Source of the DNA: Zea mays
Lineage: Eukaryota; Streptophyta; Magnoliopsida; Poales; Poaceae
Length of the DNA: 64,000 nt
Direction: 5' to 3'
Assembly: GCF_902167145.1 (NCBI RefSeq)
Contig: NC_050096.1
Coordinates: 76,566,683-76,630,682, forward strand
Position numbers and translations under genes: made by a program. The notes beneath the pieces are model-generated. The model had not been told where the DNA came from. It saw nothing but the letters and a program-made list of their open reading frames with translations, and searched no databases. Shown piece by piece: positions 55,736 through 64,000 of the stretch (the first letter of the stretch is position 1; every line of letters begins with the position of its first letter).

Positions 55736-58141
55736 TTAGGCTTGGGTCTTAGGTACCCAACTCATGTTGGGTCCTACAAGGTTAGTGCAAATATCCTTAG
55801 GGACCCAAATGCAAGTTTTGTCTCCCTTGCATTTTGCCCCTAACTTCCTAGCAACAATTTTCTTATCCTTTCTACAAATAGCAAAGGAAGCATTTAAAGC
55901 ACAGTAAATTGTAGAAGGTTCATTCACTACTTTCCTAGGAGCATTATAAACAACATTTCTCCTAGGCATTTGATGAACAACATTTCTTCTAAGCACATTT
56001 CTACCAGGCATAACATGAGAACTAGAAGCAGTCATAGCATAAGAGTCATAAGCATGTGAACCAAAAACATCATGACCTCTAAAAGCATTTCTAGAATATC
56101 TCCTATCATGATATAAAAAGGCATGGTTCCTTTTAGCACTAGTAGCCATAGGAGCCTTCCCTTTCTCCTTAGTTGGAGTGGGAGCCTTATGGCTTGTTAA
56201 GTTCTTGACTTCCCTCTTGAAGCCAAGTCCATCCTTAATTGAGGGATGTCTACCAACCGTGTAGGCATCCCTAGCAAATTTTAGTTTATCAAAATTACTT
56301 TTGCTAATCTTAAGTTGAGCATTAAGACTAGCTAATTCATCATTAAGCTTGGAAATTGAAACTAGGTGTTCACTACAAGCATCAATGTCTATATCCTTAC
56401 ACCTAGTGCAAATTTCAACATTTTCAACACAAGAGTTGGATTTATTTGCTTCTACTAGTTTAGCATTTAAATCATCGTTTATGCTCTTTAAGTTAGAAAT
56501 AGAATCATGACATGTTGACACTTCACAAGCAAGCATTTCATTTCTCTTAATTTCTAATGCAAGGGATTTTTGAGCCTCTACAAACTTATCATGTTCTTCA
56601 TATAACAAATCCTCTTGCTTTTCTAAAAGTATATTCTTTTCATTCAAAGCATCAATTAATTCATTAATTTTGTCTATCTTAGATCTATCTAAGCCCTTGA
56701 ACAAACATGAATAATCTACTTCATCCTCATCACTAGATTCGTCCTCACTTGAAGAAGCATAGGTAGAGTTGCGAGTACATACCTTCTTCTCCCTTGCCAT
56801 AAGGCATGTGTGACGCTCGTTGGGGAAGAGGGTTGATTTGTTGAAGGCGGTGGCGGCGAGTCCTTCATTGTCGGAGTCGGAAGAGGAGCAATCCGAGTCC
56901 CACTCCTTGCCTAGATGCGCCTCGCCCTTTGCCTTCTTGTAGTGCTTCTTCTTTTCCCTCTTGTTTCCTTTTTCCTGGTCACTATCATTATCGGGGCAGT
57001 TAGCGATAAAATGACCAATCTTACCGCACTTGAAGCATGAGCGCTTCCCCTTCGTCTTGGTCTTGCTTGGCTGCCCTTTGTGACCTTTTAGCACCGTCTT
57101 GAAGCGCTTAATGATGAGGGCCATCTCCTCATTATTTAGCCCGGCCGCCTCAACTTGCGCCACCTTGCTTGGTAGCGCCTCCTTGCTCCTTGTTGCCTTG
57201 AGAGCAATGGGTTGAGGCTCATGGATAGGACCGTTTAATGCGTCGTCCACGTACCTTGCCTCCTTGATCATCATTCGCCCGCTTACGAACTTCCCAAGAA
57301 CTTCTTCGGGCGACATTTTGGTGTACCTGGGATTCTCACGAATATTATTCACCAAATGAGGATCAAGTACGGTAAAGGACCTTAGCAGTAGGCGGACGAC
57401 GTCGTGGTCCGTCCATCGCGTGCTTCCATAGCTTCTTATCTTGTTGACAAGGGTTTTGAGCCGGTTGTATGTTTGAGTTGGCTCCTCGCCCCTTATCATC
57501 GCGAACCGTCCAAGCTCGCCCTCCACCAACTCCATTTTGGTGAGCAAGGTAGCGTCATTTCCCTCATGAGAGATCTTGAGGGTATCCCAGATTTGCTTGG
57601 CGTTATCCAAACCACTCACCTTGTTATATTCATCCCTGCACAATGAAGCTAGAAGAACAGTAGTAGCTTGTGCATTCTTATGGATTTGCTCATTAATGAA
57701 TATAGGACTATCCGAACTATTAAAGTGCATTCCACTATCTACAATCTCCCATATACTAGGATGGAGAGAGAATAGGTGACTACGCATTTTGTGGCTCCAA
57801 AATCCGTAGTCCTCCCCATCAAAGTGTGGGGGCTTGCCGAGTGGAATGGAAAGCAAATGTGAATTTGAACTTTGCGGAATACGAGAGTAGTCAAAGGAAA
57901 AGTTAGAATTAACCGGTTTCCTTTGTTCGTAGTCGTTGTGGTCGTCGTCCTTTTGGGAAGAAGTAGACTCATCACTGTCGTCGTAGTAGACGATCTCCTT
58001 GATGCGCCTTGTCTTCTTCTTCTTTCCTTCCTTCCGTCTATGACCCGAGCCAGAGTCGTTAGGCTTGTCATCTTTGGGCTCGTTGACGAAGGACTCCTTC
58101 TCCTTATCGTTGATCACGATTCCCTTCCCCTTAGGATCCAT
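55736..58141 (-). CDS. gag: copia Gag, 801 aa (Sirevirus copy 2)
   Basis: The particle-forming, RNA-binding protein. The charged N-terminus leads into the copia gag core ([20 protein letters not shown] at about residue 103, [36 protein letters not shown]). A zinc knuckle [14 protein letters not shown] lies at about residues 369-382. An acidic Ser/Asp region and a coiled coil (about 480-640) follow. The tail is rich in Arg/Asn/Val ([14 protein letters not shown]). ATG 58,141 lies about 50 bp from the 5' LTR. No stops or shifts. It is about 95 residues shorter than copy 1 and clearly diverged. Confidence 0.93.
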   Translation of the reverse strand: MDPKGKGIVINDKEKESFVNEPKDDKPNDSGSGHRRKEGKKKKTRRIKEIVYYDDSDESTSSQKDDDHNDYEQRKPVNSNFSFDYSRIPQSSNSHLLSIPLGKPPHFDGEDYGFWSHKMRSHLFSLHPSIWEIVDSGMHFNSSDSPIFINEQIHKNAQATTVLLASLCRDEYNKVSGLDNAKQIWDTLKISHEGNDATLLTKMELVEGELGRFAMIRGEEPTQTYNRLKTLVNKIRSYGSTRWTDHDVVRLLLRSFTVLDPHLVNNIRENPRYTKMSPEEVLGKFVSGRMMIKEARYVDDALNGPIHEPQPIALKATRSKEALPSKVAQVEAAGLNNEEMALIIKRFKTVLKGHKGQPSKTKTKGKRSCFKCGKIGHFIANCPDNDSDQEKGNKREKKKHYKKAKGEAHLGKEWDSDCSSSDSDNEGLAATAFNKSTLFPNERHTCLMAREKKVCTRNSTYASSSEDESSDEDEVDYSCLFKGLDRSKIDKINELIDALNEKNILLEKQEDLLYEEHDKFVEAQKSLALEIKRNEMLACEVSTCHDSISNLKSINDDLNAKLVEANKSNSCVENVEICTRCKDIDIDACSEHLVSISKLNDELASLNAQLKISKSNFDKLKFARDAYTVGRHPSIKDGLGFKREVKNLTSHKAPTPTKEKGKAPMATSAKRNHAFLYHDRRYSRNAFRGHDVFGSHAYDSYAMTASSSHVMPGRNVLRRNVVHQMPRRNVVYNAPRKVVNEPSTIYCALNASFAICRKDKKIVARKLGAKCKGDKTCIWVPKDICTNLVGPNMSWVPKTQA

Positions 58142-58176
58142 CTCTTCGGGCGGTTAGTCCCTTTCTTGAAGAGAAC

Positions 58177-58190
58177 GACTCTGATACCAA
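58177..58190 (-). promoter_or_regulatory. initiator Met-tRNA primer site, Sirevirus copy 2
   Basis: The minus strand reads TTGGTATCAGAGTC directly after the 5' LTR, matching the plant initiator Met-tRNA 3' end. Confidence 0.85.
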
Positions 58191-58191
58191 T

Positions 58192-59447
58192 TGAGAGCAC
58201 CTAGAGGGGGGGGTGAATAGGTGATCCTGTAAAATCTTAACTTATAGCCACAAAAACTTGTTAGAGGTTAGCACAATAGTTGCCAAGTGGCTAAGGAGGA
58301 GATCTTGCACAAAATGACAATCACAGAGAAGACACAGAGATTTATCCCGTGGTTCGGCCAAGTACAAAACTTGCCTACTTCCACGTTGTGGCGTCCCAAC
58401 GGACGAGAGTTGCACTCAACTCCTCTCAAGTGATCCAATGATCAACTTGAATACCACGGTGTTTTTCTTTCCTTTGATCTTTTCCCGTTTGCGAGGAATC
58501 TCCACAACTTGGAGTCTCTCGCCCTTACAATTGAGTTCACAAAGAAATACGGAGTAAGGTGGGAATGAGCAACGCACACAAGACTCAAAAATCAGAGCAA
58601 CAACACGCACACAAGTCGCAACAAGAGCTCGCAACGCAACACAAAGAGTTCACAACTCCACAAGAGCTCTATATGCTATCACAATGAAACGAATGCGTGA
58701 GATTGATGTCTTGGTGCTTAGAAGAGTTGTAGGAAGGCTTGGTGTGCTCCTCCATGCGCCAAGGGGTCCCTTTTATAGCCCCAAGGCAGCTAGGAGCCGT
58801 TGGGAACAAATCTGGAAGGCCATCTTTGCCTTCTGTCTCGTGGGGCACCGGACAGTCCGGTGCACACCGGACACTGTCCGGTGCCCGATTTGTTTCCTTA
58901 AACAGCACATCCGACCGTTGATATCTGATGCAGATCTGCGCACAGTTGGCGCACCGGACATGTCCGGTGCACACCGGACAGTCCGGTGTATCTTTCCGAC
59001 CGTTGGCTCGGCCACGTGTCGCGCGCCGATCGCGCGGCCGACCGTTGGCCCGGCCGACCGTTGGCTCACCGGACAGTCCGGTGCACACCGGACAGTCCGG
59101 TGAATTTTAGCCGAAGTCGCCGGAGAAAAACCCGAGAGCGGCCTCTTCGGCCGAGGCGGCCTGGCGCACCGGACACTGTCCGGTGCACCACCGGACAGTC
59201 CGGTGCCCCAGACCGAAGTAGCCCCTTGGCTGCACACAGCCAAGTCTTCTCTTCTCTTCTTCTTTCTGTTTCTAACACTTAGACAAATATATTAGTACAC
59301 AAAACCAATGTACTAAGACTTAGAAACATACCTTTGCTCTAGATTTGCACTTTGTTCATCCATTGCATAAATTCACATTTAAGCACTTGAGTTGGCACTC
59401 AATCACCAAAATACTTAGAAATGGCCCAAGGGCACATTTCCCTTTCA
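58192..59447 (-). repeat. 5' LTR of Sirevirus copy 2
   Basis: Same length as 50,470-51,725. A minus-strand TATA box (GCTATAAAAGGG) lies at about 58,771-58,782. At each position where the two LTRs differ, this copy has C or G and the left one T or A. Confidence 0.93.
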
Positions 59448-59530
59448 CCATTTTTTGTAGGTGCGCATCTATAAACTCCGAGAACACAATGGGGGTTCAA
59501 GCTTCAATTTTGTGAGTGAATTTAAGCAAG

Positions 59531-62170
59531 GTAAATATTTCATACGGAACTTGATGATAGATGCCTAAAGCTTCACCTGCTGCCTATTCTCCAATATTAC
59601 TGTCATCTTTGTTAAGACAATTTTATGTCATTTTCACTTCTTCTCACCAACACATACAAGATGTCTGTCGTGAATGGGAGTCTAACAAGCAGAATCCATA
59701 ACATGCTTCTTTGGTAGAGAGAGACAGTAAATTGGTACTGTCACTTACGTGAATGTTTATTAATAAAATGAAAATACATTTGATTATGATCGGACACTGT
59801 TTTTATTTAGTGTTTAGTAAACTGAACAAACTGACCATGTGGTAGATTGTATGCCTTTTTTTGTTTTCAGTTCATTCCTGAACAAATAACTCAATTTTAG
59901 GAATGGTATGGGACTACTGTTGTATAGAGGCAACTGACTTAGCTTTTTTATCTGATTTCTGAAGCTGCTCGTACTGTGCTTCGCACTTTGGATTCAATGG
60001 CCGACAGTAGTGACTGTGTTCGCATTTGCACTTTTTGGGAATTATTGGTACTAATTCATGACTAAGTTTACTGCTGACGTATTTTAGCTGTCCGTAACTT
60101 CATTTTGTCACTTTCAACCATTCCATTGCATTTCATCTCCTTCAGTGCACAATATGGCAGCCGACCGTGATATTATTACTGACAGTATTCTTTGCATTTT
60201 TTCTATTTTAATTTAGCATAGTTATCTATTTTAATTTATGAAGATTGCAAATATTTTTATCAGTGACGAAGCAAGCATTAGATATTGCCAGGGTCAGTTA
60301 AGTTCGATTCAGATTGTGATTTACTAAAGAATTTTACATACTATAACATTAATAACATGAGTCAATTGCTGGCCCAACAACAAACAATCATGGCCCCACA
60401 ATCGATTACTATTAGGAATTTTAGTTGTCTTTAATGGTTTATGATACACCATTTCAAATAAAGTGCAAAAGTAGGACCTTCATGGAAATTACTGAATTAT
60501 AAAGCTACTATCTAAATAGCCGACTCTTTTCAAGGATGTACCATTCTGCCTGTATATGTCCTTAAGGATATTCGTTTTCTTTTTGTGCAAATATTTTTCT
60601 CCCCCATGGCCAGATTGAAAAATGGGAAAAAGTGGAAGGTCGCTAGGGAGTACTAAAATACAGTTGTGTCCAATAACTGTACTACTGATAGCCATTTCAT
60701 GATCTTTGTTCTAACTGAATTGATGGTCTCTGGCCACAATATAACTATGGGGGCTGACCAACATGAGGCATTGAGGCAGACCAACAAATCAACATAAATA
60801 AGGTGCTAGCTTCTCAAACTTTTTTCAGAATGAGATATATGAACCGTATGTCATGTCAGTGTGATTAATTTTGCCATGTTACAGATCATAGTGTTGACAC
60901 CAATACTCGAGAAATACTAGAAATCCTTGTACTGTGGTTTTTCTTCAACCTGCTTTGGTGGCAGGGTACCATTTTAGGAGCATATATGAGGTGGCTGAAG
61001 TTTTTTGAGATTTGGTTAACAGGAAACAATGCGTATGCTAACTGTCGACCCCATGTTTTTTGTTTTGTGTGCACACGCAGATTGTTACTTGATCTTCTTC
61101 AGTGAGGTATACAATTTCTGAACATGTTGGCAGAAATGATGTTCTGTTTTATTAAAACCTAACTGTGTTCTATTAAATCCTAATTAGGCCCCCGTGCGTC
61201 ACCACAGAATTGCAATAAATATCACGGTAATAATATCACGGTAATAATACTGACAGTATGGCAGCCGACCGTGATTTTATTTAAATATCACGGTAATAAT
61301 ATCACGGTAATAATACTGACAGTATGGCAGCCGCTGCGTGTTTCCATACAAGGCAAGGCAGGGCGCGCATGCGCATGAATCCAATTCCTGGATTAGATTC
61401 GTCGACGGTTGGAAGGAAATGGGGATTTATTTTGGCCTATCCCTTCATGGCCAGTAGATTTTTCATGGCCGTCCCGTCATTAAAACATTTCAAAAGACCT
61501 AATTCATCATGCAACAAAAAAATTGCATACCAGTAGTTCACTGCTCTTCTGAATGAATGATTGTTTGTAGTATGGTCTAAGAAGACATTTTAGCATCTAT
61601 TGTATATGTTCACTGCTCAACCCAAACAATCGCTGGAGAGCCCAGCAAACCTAGCCAGCAGCAACTGCTGCTACTACTACTATTAGCAGGCGTCTGTCAA
61701 TGAGCTGCTCCAAAATAAATAATGTGTCGTGTCATGCGGTGGCTCCTGCTATCATGAAGCTACACTATTATGCTCCACAGACCGGACGACCTTTCATCAG
61801 AAGTTGAACAAGCGCATCTGATCTCCTGGTTGCCACGCTGGACGATGATCTGCCTCTTTCTTCCTGTATGTAATCACCACCCCAACTCAGCAAGCGACTC
61901 CAACCTTTTCAGTATACATACATGCATACGTACCCTTTCGTTATCCACATCAATGTCAGCGCCAGTGAATTTCCTGAGCAACATAGCGTAGATGCATGCT
62001 GAAGAACTGGATTAATTAGGAGCAAACCTTCTAAGCTGGTTTGCATATAGGTGGTGCAGCGCATTTGCGCCTAGAAGAAGCGGGTGGCGGAGAAGGCGCT
62101 ATAGGGTAGCGACAGTTATGTGCCTTGTTTTCATAATTATTACCGTTGCAACGCACGGGCACCATACTAG
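59531..62170 (+). other. 3' part of the Helitron, no further exon identified with confidence
   Basis: Mostly AT-rich, intron-like sequence continuing from the WD40 fragment. A 66-bp-period duplication (about 61,218-61,333; ATATCACGGTAATAATATCA, TACTGACAGTATGGCAGCCG) is present. A related motif (GCAGCCGACCGTGATATTAT) occurs at about 60,154. Possible exon remnants near 60,890 and 61,080 are too short to name. The Helitron 3' terminus with its hairpin lies at 62,141-62,170. Confidence 0.5.
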
Positions 62171-62385
62171 TAGATTATATAAGCGTCTGATAATCTGCTT
62201 ATGGATTATCATAGATATATCTAGATTACATAATCTATCTAATAATCTGTATTATTTATTTCTCTCTAAATTTATTTAAGCTTGATTATATAATCTTGAG
62301 GATAAACAATCAGGGCTTAAACATGGCATGTGTTAACGGGAGCCAACCAAGCTTTTAAACCCTTAGAGACCCCGTTCTTCTCACC

Positions 62386-63250
62386 TATAGATGAGCAAAC
62401 GGGCCGCCCGGCCCGGCACGGCCTAGGCCCGTGCCTGGCACGGCCCAAATAGGCACGGCACGACCAGGCCCACGGGCCTACCGGGCCGGGCCTGCACAGT
62501 CCTACGTGCCTGGCCAAAGGCCCAGGCACGGCCCTTCGGGCCGTTTTTCGGGCCGGGCCAGCCCGAAAAGCCCAGACCCAATTGTGGTTCGGGCCAGCCC
62601 GAAGCCCGGTAAATAGAATTCAACACAGTTTATAATTCTGAGCTAGAAAACAAATATGCAACTGAATTCAACACAGTTCAACAAAATATACAGATGGAAC
62701 AATCTAGGCCGATGGAACAATCCAGGCAGCACCGCTAGCCGCAGCTGCCACTGCTGATCAACTCTGCTGCAGCACGACGCGTACGGCGTGGGAGGAGGAG
62801 TCGCACCGCCGGCGGCGTCCGTGTACCTGCGCGTCGCTGCGTTCGAGCTGGAGTACGCGCACTGGGTGGAGGAGCAGAGCAGGCAGGCGACGGAGCTCCG
62901 GGCGGCGCTGCAGGCGCACGCGCCGGACGTCCAACTGCGGGTCCTCGTCGACGCCGCGCTGGCGCACTACGGCGCGCTGTTCCAGGCCAAGGCGAGGGCA
63001 GCCTGGTCCGACGCCTTCTTCGTGCTGCTGTCCGGCGTGTGCCTGGAACCGGGCCGGCTCCGTGCCTGCTTTTCCTGGCGGGCCGGGCCGTGCCGCCCGA
63101 CGGGTGTATTCGGCAGCCCAAGCACGGCCTGGTCTACCGGGCCGGGCTGGCACGGGCACGAAACCAGACGGGCCGTGCCGTGCTTGGGCCGGGCCAAAAA
63201 ATCGGGCCTCGTGCTGGGCTGTCGGGCTGCGGGTTGCATGCTCATCTATA
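62386..63250 (+). mobile_element. Pack-type hAT element carrying a captured gene segment
   Basis: Ends TATAGATGAGCAAAC and GCATGCTCATCTATA are inverted repeats, flanked by a perfect 8-bp duplication TTCTCACC (62,378-62,385 and 63,251-63,258), the hAT signature. Subterminal regions are dense in GGGCCGTGCC/GGCACGGCCC words in both orientations. The middle carries non-transposon coding sequence and there is no transposase. Confidence 0.85.
62770..63036 (+). pseudogene. captured DOG1-domain segment of a TGA-type bZIP factor
   Basis: The frame reads AAFELEYAHWVEEQSRQATE, LRAALQAHAPDVQLRVLVDA, then ALAHYGALFQAKARAAWSDA and FFVLLSGV. The pattern FxxEYxxWxEExxRQxxELRxAL...LRxLVDxxxxHYxxLFxxKxxAAxxDxFxxLSG is the N-terminal half of the DOG1 domain found in TGA/liguleless2-like bZIP transcription factors. 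After LLSGV the frame passes into hAT subterminal sequence, so the rest of the domain and the bZIP region are missing. The frame stays open for about 157 codons to 63,261 and could make a chimeric peptide. High GC matches grass coding sequence. The donor gene was not identified. Confidence 0.7.
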
Positions 63251-63258
63251 TTCTCACC

Positions 63259-63710
63259 TAGCTAGTACTTTTTTATTGTCTCTACGAGCTAGATATCTTT
63301 TTCATGCAATCGGATTTTTAGTAATCAGTCTTAGTTAAGTCACCATTCGGTAGTCTATTTAGATATCTTTTTCATGCAATCGGATTTTTAGTAATCAATC
63401 TTAGTTAACTCACCATTCGGTAGTCTATTCATTAACCATTCGTTAACTATAATATCCTTCTAGTTTTTTCCATGGGGCATTCCTGAATCAGGTTTGTTTC
63501 ATTTTCTCCCTAGAAAGTGCTCTTCTGTCTGTTAGCTGGTTGTATGGTGTCTTTTATTTGAAGTGAACTCTGCATTTGTAGCAAATGATGTTAGCCTGTA
63601 CGATACACCTAACACTCTAAACCCTGCTGTATTTTTGTTATGAAAATAATAGAAATGAGGAATCCTCCTATAAAAAAAACTGCAGCTTACTAGAAATCTA
63701 AGAAATGAGC
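63259..63710. repeat. 70-bp tandem duplication (63,290-63,430) and possible LINE tail
   Basis: The unit AGATATCTTTTTCATGCAAT... starts at 63,291 and 63,361 and differs at two or three bases. From about 63,490 to 63,680 the sequence resembles a plant LINE 3' UTR ending GAGGAATCCTCCTATAAAAA, on the plus strand; this is tentative. No gene seen. Confidence 0.5.
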
Positions 63711-64000
63711 TGTCGGGGACCATAATTAGGGGTACCCTCAAGACGCCTAATTCTCAGCTGGTAACCCCCATCAGCATAAAGCTGCAGAGGCCTGATGGGT
63801 GCGATTAAGTCAGGGATCAGTCCATACGAGCGACTCGATCACGCCTCGCCCGAGCCTAGCCTCGGGTAAGGGCAGCCGACCCCGAGGGGTTTCCGTCTCG
63901 CCCGAGGCCCCCCTTTTTAACGGCGGACACATCTCCGGCTCGCCCGAGGCCTTGCCTTCGCTAAGAAGCAACCCTGACTAAATCGCCGCGCCGACCGACC
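63711..64000 (+). mobile_element. start of a gypsy LTR (Huck-like), cut by the window end
   Basis: TGTCGGGGACCATAATTAGG opens an LTR typical of abundant maize gypsy elements, with GCCCGAGGCC/GCCTCGGG repeats. The rest is outside the window, so orientation of the element and its family are not certain. Confidence 0.6.

Larger units (their letters stand above)
50470..59447 (-). mobile_element. complete Sirevirus-type Ty1/copia element, copy 2
   Basis: Perfect duplication CCATT (50,465-50,469 and 59,448-59,452) and two 1256-bp LTRs. Same layout as copy 1 on the minus strand, but a different subfamily: LTRs and proteins differ clearly. By eye the LTRs differ at five positions, all transitions. 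It lies in an intron of the Helitron-borne WD40 fragment, so it is younger than the Helitron. Confidence 0.93.
50030..59530 (+). pseudogene. captured fragment of a tomosyn/Lgl-type WD40 gene, three exons
   Basis: Exon A (50,030-50,191) follows an AG acceptor and reads NVKWPLTGGVPNEMSLNEDH, then ERI-stop-IAGYQDGSVRIWDATFSV and LMPMFVLDGK; a TAA replaces a sense codon. Exon B (50,294-50,392) reads VADVNLDGANASVPSLAFCP, then LSMTLAVGTTNGL. Exon C (59,461-59,530) reads VRIYKLREHNGGSSFNFVSE, then FKQ, with a GT donor. Phases agree across B and C once the copia element in the intron is ignored. The GYQDGSVRIWD and LAVGTTNGLVRIYKL blocks match plant WD40 proteins of the lethal giant larvae/tomosyn family, which act in SNARE-dependent secretion. 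The donor after exon A appears damaged (AAAGTT). It is incomplete at both ends and not functional. Confidence 0.7.
49076..62170 (+). mobile_element. Helitron with captured gene fragments, interrupted by Sirevirus copy 2
   Basis: The 5' end TCTCTACTACTAATTAAG follows an A. The 3' end CGTTGCAACGCACGGGCACC...CTAG is followed by T, so the element sits between A and T with no target duplication. Both termini match common maize Helitron ends, and CCGT...ACGG forms the subterminal hairpin. Without the 8,983 bp of copia plus duplicate it is about 4.1 kb. It encodes no Rep/helicase, so it was mobilised in trans. It carries WD40 gene exons (50,030-59,530) and GC-rich sequence at its 5' side. Confidence 0.8.
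49035..62317. mobile_element. Tourist-like MITE (188 bp) split by the Helitron
   Basis: Left piece 49,035-49,075 starts GACTCTGTTTGTTT. Right piece 62,171-62,317 ends AAACAATCAGGGCT, which reversed is AGCCCTGATTGTTT. TAA flanks both sides (49,032-49,034 and 62,318-62,320), as expected for PIF/Harbinger MITEs. The interior is made of TAGATTATATAATCT-type palindromes. Removing the Helitron restores a continuous MITE. Confidence 0.55.

Overview
This window is nuclear DNA from a grass, almost certainly maize (Zea mays) or a close Zea relative. The evidence is densely nested LTR retrotransposons with 5-bp target duplications, Sirevirus (Opie/Ji-type) copia elements with CACCGGACAGTCCGGTG palindromes in their LTRs, a Grande-like Tat gypsy element with an antisense gene, a Helitron with maize-type ends, and one GC-rich, intron-containing plant gene. 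Bacterial-style operons, ribosome binding sites and CRISPR arrays are absent.

Layout. 1-596: the 3' end of a LINE followed by a 32-codon ankyrin-repeat fragment. 597 to about 18,690: a Grande-like element (5' LTR, primer site, gag-pol, 80-bp tandem array, antisense Transposase_28-type gene) with no 3' LTR. Its gag is split by a complete, young Sirevirus (1188-10658, minus strand, TSD CAAGG). 19,721-24,696: a gag-only gypsy element (minus strand, TSD CCTGG). 26,070 to about 40,900: a decayed plus-strand copia element that served as a target repeatedly. It holds two LTR-like insertions (27,880-28,919 and 29,357-29,981), a very long gypsy LTR (30,385-37,671) that itself contains a MITE, an element with a 9-bp TSD and a second long LTR, and a deleted CACTA transposon (38,387-40,842).

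41-47 kb is the genic island: an auxin-family GH3 acyl-amido synthetase with three exons and a recognisable promoter. 47-49 kb holds a hAT-like MITE and short tandem duplications. 49,076-62,170 is a Helitron, itself inserted in a Tourist-like MITE. It carries exons of a tomosyn/Lgl-type WD40 gene with their introns, and was later split by a second coding-intact Sirevirus (50,470-59,447, minus strand, TSD CCATT). 62,386-63,250 is a hAT element (8-bp TSD) that captured a DOG1/TGA-bZIP segment. 63,711 onward is the start of another gypsy LTR, cut by the window edge.

The only gene likely to serve the plant is GH3, which would lower free auxin by joining it to amino acids. Everything else is mobile DNA or captured gene debris. 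The two Sireviruses have intact gag and pol frames and near-identical LTRs, so they are the youngest insertions. Coordinates of LTR and element ends come from direct comparison of repeat pairs and target duplications; family names come from memory of plant TE families and were not checked by search.
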